A stretch of 64,000 nt of DNA, from contig NZ_SLWR01000004.1 of the NCBI RefSeq assembly GCF_004345665.1, positions 372,001 through 436,000 of the forward strand. The letters run 5' to 3'. Shown piece after piece: positions 50,027-59,223 of the stretch (position 1 is the stretch's first letter; each line of letters opens with the position of its first letter). Below the pieces are notes generated by a model, which did no database searches, was not told where the DNA came from, and saw nothing but the letters and a program-made list of their open reading frames with translations. Source of the stretch: Kribbella antiqua. GTDB lineage: Bacteria > Actinomycetota > Actinomycetes > Propionibacteriales > Kribbellaceae. A program made the position numbers and the translations under genes.

Positions 50027-51097
50027 ATGGGGACGGACTTGGAGCGGTACGAGCAGCGGTTCCGGCGGGCCGGGCTGCCGTTGTTCATCGAGGACTTCTC
50101 GCCGACGCACGACATCTTCACCCGCGCCACCCCGCTGATGGTGCTGGTGTTCCTGGCCGAGGTGCTCGGCGCCACCTCACTCGACTGGCCGTGGTGGGTC
50201 AATGTGCTGGCCGCCGCCGGAGCGCTGCTGATCCTGGTCCTCGGCTTCGGCCTGCTCAACGGGCTCCGCGGCCGGCCGTTCTGGTCCCTGCCGACCCGTT
50301 TCGGCACCCCGGAGCTCGCCGTCTTCGTCCTGCTCCCGGCGCTGTTCCCACTGACAACGCAGGGGCAGGTCAGGCAGTTCTTCGGCATTGCCGTCGGCAA
50401 CCTCCTGCTCGTCGGCGCCGTTTACGTCGTGGTCGGCTACGGCCTGATCGCCACGACGTACTGGAGTCTGCGCCGGCTCGCCGGCGAGCTCGGCAACTCG
50501 ATCGCCAGCCTGGTCCGGGCGCTGCCGTTGCTCCTGGTGTTCTCGCTGGTCCTGTTCGTCAACACCGAGATGTGGCAGGTGTTCGCCGGGATGCCGGTCG
50601 AGTTCATCCTGGTCTCGGTCGCCGCCTTCACCCTGCTCAGCACCCTGTTCCTGATGATGCGGCTGCCGAAGGAGCTGGACTCGATCGAACGGGAGGCCGG
50701 CTCGGGTCCGCCGCTGCGCCGGCTGCAGCGGCTGAACCTGAGCGTCAGCATGGTGATCCGGCAATGGACCCAGGTGCTGGTGGTGAGCAGCGGCGTCGGA
50801 CTGTTCTTCGTTGCCTTCGGCATGCTCGCGATCAGCCGGCACATCTACCAGAACTGGGCTATCAGCCCGATCGGGTGGTCGTACGACGTGCAGTTCCTGG
50901 GCCATCAGCTGGTGATCAGCGCCGCCCTGGTGAAAGTTGCCGTCGGCATCGCGAACTTCACCGGTCTGTATTACTCGATCGCGCTGCTGACCGACTCGTC
51001 GTACCGCGAGGAGTTCCTCGACAACATCACCGTCGAGCTCCGCGAGCTGTTCTCCGCTCGGGCGCAGTACCTGGAACTCCGCCGTACGTCGGTCTAG
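50027..51097 (+). CDS. Uncharacterised multi-pass membrane protein
   Basis: 356 residues, about seven membrane helices. The N-terminus GTDLERYEQRFRRAGLPLFIEDFSP is charged and the first helix begins near residue 38. YWSLRRLAGELGNSIASLVRA and MRLPKELDSIEREAGSGPPL are cytoplasmic loops. No signature of a known transporter class is visible. The stop overlaps that of the Dabb fragment by 4 bp. The direct repeat described above lies in its promoter. Confidence 0.7.
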   Translation: MGTDLERYEQRFRRAGLPLFIEDFSPTHDIFTRATPLMVLVFLAEVLGATSLDWPWWVNVLAAAGALLILVLGFGLLNGLRGRPFWSLPTRFGTPELAVFVLLPALFPLTTQGQVRQFFGIAVGNLLLVGAVYVVVGYGLIATTYWSLRRLAGELGNSIASLVRALPLLLVFSLVLFVNTEMWQVFAGMPVEFILVSVAAFTLLSTLFLMMRLPKELDSIEREAGSGPPLRRLQRLNLSVSMVIRQWTQVLVVSSGVGLFFVAFGMLAISRHIYQNWAISPIGWSYDVQFLGHQLVISAALVKVAVGIANFTGLYYSIALLTDSSYREEFLDNITVELRELFSARAQYLELRRTSV

Positions 51098-51390
51098 ACG
51101 TCGGCGCCGAAGAGCTCTTCGATGCGGCGGCCCCACTCCGGGTACACCTGCGTCTTGCCGACGTGCAGGTCGTAGACCGCCTTGCCGAGGTCCGGGTCGT
51201 CGGCGTCGGTGAAACGGACGGCGCTCAGCTTCTCGATCTTGTCGAGGATCTGCTCGTCACCCGCGATGTGCACCGGGTCGTGGATGTAGCGCTCGAGCGC
51301 TTCGAGGTCGGGCACCGCCGCGAGGTACGAGTGGGTGAAGCCGTCCGCAGCGCCGCCGAAGTCGGGGCCGACGGCACCGAAACACACCAT
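51094..51390 (-). pseudogene. Dabb-domain protein missing its N-terminus
   Basis: The reading frame has the C-terminal two thirds of a stress-responsive alpha/beta barrel (Dabb) protein: FTHSYLAAVPDLEALERYIH, DPVHIAGDEQ, LGKAVYDLHVGKTQVYPEW. The first beta strand and helix (about 35 residues including the usual MIRHI start) are absent: upstream of 51390 the sequence belongs to a TetR gene on the other strand. The ATG at 51390 is chance. It is probably a dead fragment. Confidence 0.7.
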
Positions 51391-51877
51391 CTACAACCAC
51401 TTCGGCGACAAGGAGAGGTTGTTCCGGGCAGCGATCGCCGCCCTCGCCGACCAAGCCCTCACCCGCAACCTCGCCGCGGTGGACCTGCTCCGAGCCGGTG
51501 CCGGCACAGACCTGCAGGCAGTGCTGGAAGAGGTGGGGTTGCGGTTGGCGGAGTGTTATTGCGATGAGCGGTCGTGGGCGCTCAGAAGGTTGCTGCAGGC
51601 GGAAGTCACTAATCTGCCGGACCTGCTCGACATCGTGCGGGAGCGGGCTTCGGACAAGGTGAATGAAGCGTTGGCGGATCGGTTCGCCAGGCTGGCGCTG
51701 GCGGGACATCTCTCCGTCTCCGATCCGGCGGTTGCCGCCGAGCAGTTCGGGGCGTTGCTGACCGCGCCGTTGGAGACGCGGTCGCAGCTCGGCACCCGGA
51801 CGTTGCCCGAGAAGGAGTTGACCGAGGTCACGCAGAACGCCGTGCGAACGTTCTTGCGTGCCTTCAGCAACGGCTGA
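51377..51877 (+). pseudogene. TetR-family regulator missing the first half of its HTH
   Basis: From KHTIYNHFGDKERLFRAAIA onward this is a normal TetR protein with a complete C-terminal domain (TetR_C type, LRRLLQAEVTNLPDLLDIVR). The start, helix 1 and helix 2 of the DNA-binding domain are lost. The codons before 51380 are antisense to the Dabb fragment. Without the first helices it should not bind DNA. Confidence 0.75.
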
Positions 51878-53350
51878 TCAGGTCAGCCAGTCGGTGAGGG
51901 GGCCGATGGCGAAGTAGATGACGAACAGGGCGGAAACGATCCACATCAGCGGGTGGACCTGGCGGGCCTTGCCGCGGACCAGCTTCAGCACGGCGTAGGA
52001 AACGAAACCTGCCCCGATCCCGGCCGAGATCGAGTACGTGAACGGCATCAGGACGATGGTCAGGAACGCCGGGAACGCGACCTCGATGTCGTCGAAATCG
52101 ATTCCCTTCACCTGCGTCATCATCAGGAAACCGACCAGGACCAGCGCCGGGGTCGCCGCCTCGTACGGCACCAGGGTCACCAGCGGCGCGACGACCATCG
52201 AGATCAGGAAGCAGATCCCGGTCACCACACTCGCCAGCCCGGTCCGCGCCCCTTCACCGACACCCGATGCCGATTCGATGTACGACGTGTTGCTCGACAC
52301 CGAGGCGGCGCCGCCGGCCGCGGCCGCGACGGAGTCGACGATCAGGATGCGCTGCGCGTTCGGAGGGTTACCGTTGTCGTCCAGCAGGCCGGCCTCGGCG
52401 CCGATCGCGGTCATCGTGCCCATGGTGTCGAAGAAGTCGGCCAGCATCAGCGTGAAGATCAGCAGCAGTGCGGTCACCACACCGACCCGCTCGAACGACC
52501 CGAACAGGCTGAACTCGCCGATGGTGTCCAGGTTCGGCTTGGTGATCCAGTCCTCCGGCAACTTCGGCACGCTCAGACCCCAGCCGCCCGGGTTGTCCGC
52601 CGTACGCGCGCCGACGTTGACGATTGCCTCGACGATGATCGCCAGTACGGTCGCGGCCAGGATGCCGATCAGGATCGCGCCTTTCACCTTGCGCGCGTAC
52701 AGCGTGATGATCAGGACCAGGCCGGCCACGAACACCAGCACCGGCCAGCCCCGAAGGTTGCCGCCGACACCGAGTTCGACCGGGGGTCCGCCGGCGGCCG
52801 CGGGACGTCGTACGAAACCCGCGTCGACGACGCCGATGAAGGCGATGAACAGGCCGATGCCGACGCTGATCGCCACCTTCAGTTGCAGTGGGACCGCCTC
52901 GAACACGGCTTTTCGGAACCCGGTCAGGACCAGGATCAAGATGATGAGGCCCTCGAGGACGACGAGGCCCATCGCGTCTGCCCAGGTCATCTTGGTCGCC
53001 ACCGAGAACGCGATGAACGCGTTCAGGCCGAGGCCGGTCGCGAGCGCGAGCGGGAAGTTCGCGACCAGGCCCATCAGGATGGTGACCACGCCGGCCACCA
53101 GCGCGGTGGCGACGGCGATCTTGGCGATCGACGCGGCCGCGTCGGTGCCGCCGCCGACGAACTGGCCGTCGCCGTCCTTGACGGTGCCGATGATCAGCGG
53201 GTTCAGCACCACGATGTAGGCCATCGTGAAGAACGTCACCAGACCGCCACGGATCTCCCGCGGAACGGTCGAGCCGCGTTCGGTGATCTTGAAGAAGGAG
53301 TCGAAGAAGCCTGAACCGGAACGGGCGGTGGCAGCCTGGGGCGAACTCAT
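51878..53350 (-). CDS. NCS2 family permease (AzgA-like purine transporter)
   Basis: 490 residues, about twelve helices. REIRGGLVTFFTMAYIVVLNP is the N-terminal mark of the AzgA subgroup; TGLGLNAFIAFSV and DFFDTMGTMTAIGAEAGLLD are substrate-binding and signature regions. It imports adenine, guanine or hypoxanthine with protons. The ATG of MSSPQ is preferred; an in-frame start 20 codons upstream lies in unlike sequence. It diverges from DUF2530 by 127 bp. Confidence 0.9.
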   Translation of the reverse strand: MSSPQAATARSGSGFFDSFFKITERGSTVPREIRGGLVTFFTMAYIVVLNPLIIGTVKDGDGQFVGGGTDAAASIAKIAVATALVAGVVTILMGLVANFPLALATGLGLNAFIAFSVATKMTWADAMGLVVLEGLIILILVLTGFRKAVFEAVPLQLKVAISVGIGLFIAFIGVVDAGFVRRPAAAGGPPVELGVGGNLRGWPVLVFVAGLVLIITLYARKVKGAILIGILAATVLAIIVEAIVNVGARTADNPGGWGLSVPKLPEDWITKPNLDTIGEFSLFGSFERVGVVTALLLIFTLMLADFFDTMGTMTAIGAEAGLLDDNGNPPNAQRILIVDSVAAAAGGAASVSSNTSYIESASGVGEGARTGLASVVTGICFLISMVVAPLVTLVPYEAATPALVLVGFLMMTQVKGIDFDDIEVAFPAFLTIVLMPFTYSISAGIGAGFVSYAVLKLVRGKARQVHPLMWIVSALFVIYFAIGPLTDWLT

Positions 53351-53477
53351 GGCGGAATCGTGCCAGTTCCGGCCGACGCCTGGCGAGCACAAACAGAAAC
53401 CGTTACCCACGCCACGTGCGAGTCGGCGGTGGAGGTGGTGGACCCGGCGGGCGGGAGGTGGAGGCTAAGGTGGGGGC

Positions 53478-53789
53478 GTGGCAGACGAGAAGCCCGCGGC
53501 GAAGAAGCGGACCGACCCGACGAGTCAGCTGGCCCGTGGTGAGCTGGTGCACGCCGAGGTCAAGCCGCTCGACCTGTCCGGCATCCCCAGCGTGATCACC
53601 GGCATCGTCGCCTGGGCGGTCGCGTTCGTCGTCGTACTGATCTTCCGCGGCGAACTGAAGAAGGACGGCCTCGAGTGGTGGCTCTGGGTCACCGTCGCCG
53701 GCTTCGGCCTCGGTCTCATCGGCCTCTGGTACTGCAAACGCCGCTGGGCCGCCATCCAAGCCGGCCACCGCAGCGCCCTCGAAGACTGA
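53478..53789 (+). CDS. DUF2530 membrane protein
   Basis: 103 residues: a Lys-rich N-terminus, a membrane hairpin (ITGIVAWAVAFVVVLIFRG and WWLWVTVAGFGLGLIGLWYC) and a short basic tail. It is the actinobacterial DUF2530 family, of unknown function, which usually sits close to DUF3027 as it does here. The GTG start follows AAGGTGGGG. A hairpin lies between it and the convergent DUF3027 gene. Confidence 0.85.
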   Translation: MADEKPAAKKRTDPTSQLARGELVHAEVKPLDLSGIPSVITGIVAWAVAFVVVLIFRGELKKDGLEWWLWVTVAGFGLGLIGLWYCKRRWAAIQAGHRSALED

Positions 53790-53891
53790 CGGACGCCGGC
53801 GTCGACCTACACCCGCCAACCAGTCGACCGAGCCAGAACTTCTGCGCCGACTCCTGGATTTGTGCTGTACGCCGGCAACCGAAATCCACGA

Positions 53892-53907
53892 CTGAGTGAC
53901 GACTCAG
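53892..53907. terminator. Hairpin between DUF2530 and DUF3027
   Basis: CTGAGT-GACG-ACTCAG, 6-bp perfect arms, directly at the end of the DUF3027 gene. With the preceding ATCCACGACTGAG it belongs to the same sequence family as the hairpin at 2.49-2.53 kb. Confidence 0.5.
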
Positions 53908-53908
53908 G

Positions 53909-54751
53909 TCAGTCTTCGAGGTCGTCGATGGAGACTGCTTCGGTGGCGGTTTGTACTTCTTGCTGGACGGCCTCGTTGAGGGAGGCGGCCAGTTCGAGGG
54001 CGTCGTAGCCGGTGGTGTCGAAGGCGTGGGCCAGGGCGGGCTGGTCCGGCAGGTCGATGACGGCGTCGGAGTGGGCGCCGCAGCCGTAGTCGTAGGCCAC
54101 GACGCGACCCTCGCCCGGCGCCATCTCGTTGGTGCAGGCGCCGAACGCCTGCCCGAGGCTGTCGGCCAGGCGGATCCAGTAGCCGCAGGAGTGGCACTTG
54201 TAGGGGACGGCCTGGGCGATCGCCGAGGCCGGCCCGAAGTCACCGGCGTACCAGCGCTCCGCCGCATCTTCCCGCCCGTACGGCGACAGGACGCGCTCGC
54301 GGCCGAGTCCGAGCTCCTCGACGACGGCCAGCACGTCCTCGGGCGCGCCGGTGTCGGTGAAACCGGGCTCGAGGCGCGGGTCGTCCGCGTGAGTCGGGAA
54401 CAGGTCGCCGGGGCGCAGGTCGCCGGGCTGGACTCGCTCCGACCACGGCACCCACTCCGGCGCGACAACCGCCTCTTCGCCGGGCAGCATGACGACCTCG
54501 TTGACCGTGACGGTCTTCGCGCGGGAAGCGCGGGTCAGCGTCACGGCCCAGCGCCAGCCGCGGTACCCGGCGTGGGTGGAGGCGAAGTAGTGCGTGACGA
54601 GGCGCTCGCCCTCGACCAGGTGACCGAGGTGCTCCCCGACCTGTGCCGCGCCGGCCTCGGCGATCGCCGCCTCGCGAGCAGGCTCCACCGCCGCCACACA
54701 GACGGCATCAGCCTTGGCCCGAACCGGTTCCGGAGTTCTGACGGGAGTCAC
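53909..54751 (-). CDS. DUF3027 domain protein
   Basis: About 280 residues. Conserved features are VTHYFASTHAGYRGWRWAVT, LLPGE-like LPGEEAVVAPEWVPW, a zinc-like pair YKCHSCGYWIRL plus GACTNEMAPGEGRVV, and VSYGCGAHSD-like YGCGAHSDAVID. This Cys set suggests a metal site. The function of DUF3027 is not known. I prefer the GTG at 54751. It lies 84 bp from a divergent MFS gene, an arrangement that I recall from mycobacteria as well. Confidence 0.87.
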   Translation of the reverse strand: MTPVRTPEPVRAKADAVCVAAVEPAREAAIAEAGAAQVGEHLGHLVEGERLVTHYFASTHAGYRGWRWAVTLTRASRAKTVTVNEVVMLPGEEAVVAPEWVPWSERVQPGDLRPGDLFPTHADDPRLEPGFTDTGAPEDVLAVVEELGLGRERVLSPYGREDAAERWYAGDFGPASAIAQAVPYKCHSCGYWIRLADSLGQAFGACTNEMAPGEGRVVAYDYGCGAHSDAVIDLPDQPALAHAFDTTGYDALELAASLNEAVQQEVQTATEAVSIDDLED

Positions 54752-54835
54752 AATCGCCCATTCTCGCACGGTTCCCACGGTGTTCCGAACGCGCCGGGAC
54801 TGCGGTCTGTCCCCGGCACGAGGCAGGATGGTTCC

Positions 54836-56716
54836 ATGCACACGCCAGACCCCGCGAACCAGCAGGCAACGCCTGGTTCACCCGGCGCGAAACCAGCCGG
54901 CGGGACCCCTGGCGGGCAGCCCAACGGAAAGCCTGACGAGAAGCCTGCGGGCAAGAGCCCCGGAGAGCGCCTCAGCGGGGCTCGGGAGAAGCTGGGGACC
55001 GCCAGTAAGAAGGTGGGGCAGGCTTCCCGGGTCGGGGCCAGTGGTGTCGCGGCCGCCTCGCGGAAGACGGCTGTGGTGGGCAAGAAGACGGCGGTCGTGG
55101 GCGGGAAGGTCGGCCGAGCCACCGGACGACGGATCCGCGGACTGACGAGCGCGCAAGGGGCTGGCGAGTCGGGCCTTTCACGGCTGATCGAGCTCGGCGC
55201 GGTCAACGCGGCCGGTGACACGGCGTTCGCGGTGTCGCTGGCGGGAACGGTCTTCTTCGCCGTACCGAGTGAGCAGGCCCGCGACCGAGTAGCACTCTTC
55301 CTGTTGCTGACGATGGCGCCGTTCGCGTTGATGGCGCCGTTGATCGGGCCGATCCTGGACCGCTTCCGCCACGGCCGGCGCTGGGCGATCGGCGCGACGC
55401 TCGGGTTGCGCGGGTTCCTGGTCTGGAGCCTCGCCGCGTCGATGTCCGGCAGCAGCTCCACGTGGCTGTACCCGGCCGCCCTCGGTTGCCTCGTCGCCTC
55501 CAAGGCGTACGGCGTCACCCGCGCCTCCGCCGTACCGCGCTTGCTCCCCAAAGAGATCACCCTCGTCACGGCGAACTCCCGGATCTCCCTGGCCGGTGTC
55601 GCCGGCGCGACCATCGGCGCCGGCATCGCGGGTGCGTTCGCCGCGATCGGTCCGCAGTGGTCGCTGCGGTGGGCGGCGCTGGTCTACACGGTCGGTCTGG
55701 TACTGGCGATCAGGCTGCCGAGCAAGGTGGATTCGCCGGCCGGCGAGGAGATGACCGGTACGGCGGGACGCGAGGCCAGGCGGCGCGCGATCACGGCTGC
55801 GGTCGCGCGCGGGATCCGCTGCAACCTCGGCCTGCGGTTCGTGTCCGGCTTCCTCACCATGTACCTCGCGTTCCTGCTGCGGGACAAGCCGATCAGCGGG
55901 ATCGACGGCGCGGTAGCGGCCGGTGCAGTGATCGCGGCGGCCGGTATCGGCAACAGCCTCGGCACCCTGACCGGATCGTTGCTCAAGGCGCGTAAACCGG
56001 AGGCCGTGGTTCTCGTCGTACTGCTCGCGGATGCGACAGTCGCGGTGTGCGTGGCGGTGTTCTACGGGTTCCCGATCCTGATCGCGCTGGGCCTGGTCGC
56101 CGGGTTGTGCAGTTCGCTCGGGAAGCTGTCGCTGGATGCGATGATCCAGCGGGATGTGCCGGAAACCGTGCGTACGTCGGTCTTCGCGCGATCGGAGACT
56201 GTGCTGCAGCTGGCCTGGGTGATCGGCGGCGGCTGCGGCATCGTGCTGCCGCTGATCCCGCGCCTCGGCTTCGGCTTCCTGGCCGGTGTGCTGCTGATCG
56301 TCGTGTTCCTCGTCGTACGCATGAAGCCGTCCGGCCTGCCCACGGCGGGCCCTCTCAAGCCAGGGGGATTGGGTGGACCGCGCACCGGCGGCACCGGTCA
56401 GACCCGGGATCCTGAGGCGCAGCGACCGACGGGCACGAGCCGCACGATCCTCACCACCAGCATCGCCGAGCAACGCGCCAACCGCCCGCAGCGTCCGAAC
56501 CGCCCGTACGACGAACCGACGATCGAGCTGAAGTTCGACGACCAGAAGCCGAGCTCACCGGAGAAGCCGGTCGGCCGGTGGTGGAGCGGTCAGCCCGACG
56601 AAGACGACGAAGACACCGTCGAAGACCAGGCTCCCTGGGCCGAAGAGCCAACAGTAGAGCGAGACCGCCGCACCTTCCCCCGCCGCCGCCCCGACGGCGG
56701 CCGCCCGCCCCGCTAA
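54836..56716 (+). CDS. MFS-type transporter with long disordered ends
   Basis: 626 residues. The first 110 are a Lys/Gly/Ala/Pro-rich disordered extension with repeats such as KTAVVGKKTAVVGGKVGRATG. Ten to twelve helices follow from about 120 (INAAGDTAFAVSL-like VNAAGDTAFAVSLAGTVFF, DRFRHGRRWAIGATLGLRGF), then a polar tail of about 120 residues (ELKFDDQKPSSPEKP). Order and neighbours match a conserved actinobacterial membrane protein next to DUF3027. Substrate unknown. GAGGCAGG precedes the ATG. Confidence 0.82.
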   Translation: MHTPDPANQQATPGSPGAKPAGGTPGGQPNGKPDEKPAGKSPGERLSGAREKLGTASKKVGQASRVGASGVAAASRKTAVVGKKTAVVGGKVGRATGRRIRGLTSAQGAGESGLSRLIELGAVNAAGDTAFAVSLAGTVFFAVPSEQARDRVALFLLLTMAPFALMAPLIGPILDRFRHGRRWAIGATLGLRGFLVWSLAASMSGSSSTWLYPAALGCLVASKAYGVTRASAVPRLLPKEITLVTANSRISLAGVAGATIGAGIAGAFAAIGPQWSLRWAALVYTVGLVLAIRLPSKVDSPAGEEMTGTAGREARRRAITAAVARGIRCNLGLRFVSGFLTMYLAFLLRDKPISGIDGAVAAGAVIAAAGIGNSLGTLTGSLLKARKPEAVVLVVLLADATVAVCVAVFYGFPILIALGLVAGLCSSLGKLSLDAMIQRDVPETVRTSVFARSETVLQLAWVIGGGCGIVLPLIPRLGFGFLAGVLLIVVFLVVRMKPSGLPTAGPLKPGGLGGPRTGGTGQTRDPEAQRPTGTSRTILTTSIAEQRANRPQRPNRPYDEPTIELKFDDQKPSSPEKPVGRWWSGQPDEDDEDTVEDQAPWAEEPTVERDRRTFPRRRPDGGRPPR

Positions 56717-56761
56717 CCCCGCCCCACTCCCGCCCAGCACCGCGTACCGGCCGCCGGCTCC

Positions 56762-56829
56762 CTCGATAGCGGCTTATGTGACGGCTGGCCCTTTATTTGG
56801 CGCTATCGGTAAAACAACCCGCTATCGAG
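56762..56829. terminator. Long-armed hairpin between two convergent MFS genes
   Basis: CTCGATAGCGG (56762-56772) and CCGCTATCGAG (56819-56829) are perfect 11-bp arms. CGCTATCG at 56801-56808 offers the left arm a second, nearer partner, so two alternative folds exist. No gene lies in this 142-bp gap. Confidence 0.6.
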
Positions 56830-56858
56830 CGGGCGAATCAGGCGCGCCCGGGAGTGGG

Positions 56859-58388
56859 TTAGGCGGCAGGCTGGAGTTCGTCGGTGGGTATGGGTTGTTC
56901 GGCGGTTGGGGTGGTGCCGCGGAGGATGAGGGTCGCGGCGACGGCTGTGGTGAGGAGCATGAGGGCGCCGACGACGGCTACGACGTTCAGGCTGTGGGTG
57001 AAGGCGTGGCGGGCTGTGGACAGGACTGCTTGGCCTAGCTCGGCGGGCAGGTGCGCAGCTGCGGCAGTCGCCGCCGGGAGGCCTTCGCGCACGGGTGCCG
57101 CGGCGTCCGCGGGTAGGTCGGCGCGATAGGCCGCCGTACCGATGGAGCCCAGCACCGCGATCCCCAGCGCGCCGCCGAATTCGCTGCAGGTCTCCATCAC
57201 CGCCGACGCCGACCCGGCCCGCTCAGGAGCGACGGACCCGACGACAGCCTCGGTCACCAGCGACATCACCATCACGAGACCCGCCGCGAGCAGACCGCAC
57301 CCGGCGAGAAGGACCGCCAGCGACGAATCCGCCCGCACCTGCGTCAGTACGCCGTACCCGGAAGCCGCGAGGACGAAAGCACCACCGATCACGTACGCGC
57401 GGTCCACCCGACGCGCGAGCGCGGTCGCCAGCGGCGCCGCACCGCCGACCACGACCGTCGGAGCGAGTGCCCAAAGCGCCGCCTTGAACGGGCTGAGGCC
57501 GAGGACGAGCTGCAGGTACTGCGTCATGAAGACCGCGTTCCCGACCAGCGCCAGCGTGCCGATCGTGTTCGCCGCGAGCGAGCCGCTGAACGCCCGGCTC
57601 CGGAACATCCCGAGCTCGATCATCGGGTACGACGCCGTCCGCTGCCGCTGCACAAAGACCACCCCGAGGAACACCCCGGCAACGATCGAGACCACCGGCA
57701 TCGCCGACATCCCGTGCGCAGCCAATTCCTTGATCCCCCAGATCGCCGGCAGTACGGCGGCCAGCGACAGCACCGATCCGATCAGGTCGAACCGTCCCTC
57801 GTCCGGAGCCTTGAACTCCGGCAGCAGCATCGGCGCCAGGATCAGCAGCAACACCATCGCCGGGGTGTTGATCAGGAACACCGACCCCCACCAGAAGTGC
57901 TCGAGCAGAAACCCGCCGAGCACCGGCCCGAGCGAGATCCCGCCCATCATGACCGCACTCCAGAACGCGATCGCCTTCGACCGCTGAGCCGGGTCGTGGA
58001 ACATGTTCCGGATCAGCGCCAGCGTCGACGGCATCAGCGTCGCACCGCCGATGCCGAGCACCGCGCGGGCCGCGATCAGCTGCTCCGGGTTCTGCGCGTA
58101 CGCCGCCGCGATCGACGCCAAGCCGAACGCGACCGCACCGAACAGCAGCAACCGGCGCCGGCCGATCCGGTCGCCGAGCGAGCCCATCGTGATCAGCAGC
58201 CCGGCCAGCACGAACCCGTAGATGTCGAAGATCCACAGCTGCTCGGTCGCCGACACCCCGAGGTCCGCGCTGATGAACGGGACCGCGAAGTACAGCACCG
58301 AGACGTCCATCGAGACCAGCAGCAGCGGCAGCGCGAGCACGCCGAGCGCGATCCATTCCTTCCGTCCAGCGGGTTCCGTCGTACTCAT
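56859..58388 (-). CDS. MFS drug transporter, DHA2 (EmrB/QacA) family
   Basis: 509 residues, fourteen helices. ALPLLLVSMDVSVLYFAVPF with the membrane Asp (motif D1), GSLGDRIGRRRLLLFGAVAF (motif A) and GPVLGGFL (motif C, antiporter) are all present. It exports cationic drugs or metabolites against protons. It is divergent from a TetR gene and under a perfect 37-bp palindrome. Confidence 0.92.
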   Translation of the reverse strand: MSTTEPAGRKEWIALGVLALPLLLVSMDVSVLYFAVPFISADLGVSATEQLWIFDIYGFVLAGLLITMGSLGDRIGRRRLLLFGAVAFGLASIAAAYAQNPEQLIAARAVLGIGGATLMPSTLALIRNMFHDPAQRSKAIAFWSAVMMGGISLGPVLGGFLLEHFWWGSVFLINTPAMVLLLILAPMLLPEFKAPDEGRFDLIGSVLSLAAVLPAIWGIKELAAHGMSAMPVVSIVAGVFLGVVFVQRQRTASYPMIELGMFRSRAFSGSLAANTIGTLALVGNAVFMTQYLQLVLGLSPFKAALWALAPTVVVGGAAPLATALARRVDRAYVIGGAFVLAASGYGVLTQVRADSSLAVLLAGCGLLAAGLVMVMSLVTEAVVGSVAPERAGSASAVMETCSEFGGALGIAVLGSIGTAAYRADLPADAAAPVREGLPAATAAAAHLPAELGQAVLSTARHAFTHSLNVVAVVGALMLLTTAVAATLILRGTTPTAEQPIPTDELQPAA

Positions 58389-58405
58389 GACTACCCCTCA
58401 CAAGA

Positions 58406-58442
58406 TCTGTGTACGACGCACACTGTGTGCGTCGTACACAGA
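58406..58442. promoter_or_regulatory. 37-bp perfect palindrome, TetR operator
   Basis: TCTGTGTACGACGCACAC, a central T, then GTGTGCGTCGTACACAGA: 18-bp arms without mismatch, 17 bp before the exporter start and 46 bp before the tetR start. Length fits two TetR dimers or one large site. Confidence 0.88.
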
Positions 58443-58457
58443 CCATAGCCGACGATT

Positions 58458-58480
58458 GTCTATGCTGTAAACAGATAGAC
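58458..58480. promoter_or_regulatory. Second inverted repeat in front of tetR
   Basis: GTCTAT (58458-58463) and ATAGAC (58475-58480), 6-bp arms with an 11-bp gap, 8 bp before the tetR ATG. It may be a weaker repressor site or part of the tetR promoter. Confidence 0.4.
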
Positions 58481-58488
58481 TTCGCGGC

Positions 58489-59223
58489 ATGGACGAGACG
58501 GACCTGCCGAGGGTGCTGCAGCAGCTCTGGGGAATCGAGGGCCCGGCGCGGCCGGGACCGAAGCCGGCGTTCCACCTCAGCGACATCGGCCGGGCCGCGA
58601 TCAAGCTGGCGGATGCCGGCGGGCTGGCCGCGGTCTCGATGAGCAAGGTGGCCGGCGAGCTCGGGTTCACCACGATGTCGCTCTATCGGTACGTCGACGC
58701 CAAAGACGACCTGTACGTCGTCATGCTCGACTACGCGTTCGGCGATCCGCCGAAGCCGGATCCGGAGCAGGGCTGGCGGGAGCGGATCACCGCCTGGGCG
58801 GAGGCTTTCCGCGACGGCCTGCGCGAGCACCCGTGGATCCTGCAGATCCCGGTGACCGAACCGCCTTTGTCACCCCATCAGCTGGCTTGGATGGAGTCGG
58901 GGCTGAACGCGTTCGACGGTACGCCGCTGACGCCGCAAGACCGGCTTTCGGCGATGATCCTGGTGAACATCTACGTCCGCGGCACGGTCCAGCTGACCTC
59001 GAACATGCTGTCCAGCGGCGACGAGGCCAGGGCCGCGGACCGGCTGTACAACCAGCGGCTGAGGATGCTCGCGACCCCGGACCGCTTCCCCACGATCGCG
59101 GCCGGTGTCGACCAGCCGGACTCGGTTCAGGAGCTCGACGTGGACTTCGACGCCGACGGGTTCCGCGACGGCCTGGATACCGTCCTCGACGGCATCCAGG
59201 CCCGAATCACACGGAAGGGCTGA
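58489..59223 (+). CDS. TetR-family regulator of the QacA-type exporter
   Basis: 244 residues. A 30-residue N-terminal arm precedes the helix-turn-helix (IGRAAIKLADAGGLAAVSMSK and VAGELGFTTMSLYRYVDAKD), then a C-terminal TetR_C domain (QGWRERITAWAEAFRDGLRE). N-terminal extension and C-terminal type are those of actinomycete drug-pump repressors. The shared palindrome makes the divergent exporter its target. Confidence 0.9.
   Translation: MDETDLPRVLQQLWGIEGPARPGPKPAFHLSDIGRAAIKLADAGGLAAVSMSKVAGELGFTTMSLYRYVDAKDDLYVVMLDYAFGDPPKPDPEQGWRERITAWAEAFRDGLREHPWILQIPVTEPPLSPHQLAWMESGLNAFDGTPLTPQDRLSAMILVNIYVRGTVQLTSNMLSSGDEARAADRLYNQRLRMLATPDRFPTIAAGVDQPDSVQELDVDFDADGFRDGLDTVLDGIQARITRKG

Noticed and set aside
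53951..54835. N-terminal extension of the MFS frame through DUF3027
   Set aside because: The frame stays open for 295 codons upstream of the chosen start but is antisense to DUF3027; the ATG at 54836 has a ribosome site.
57223..58830. 535-codon minus-strand frame across the exporter and tetR genes
   Set aside because: Out of frame with the MFS gene, covers its operator and has no family motif.
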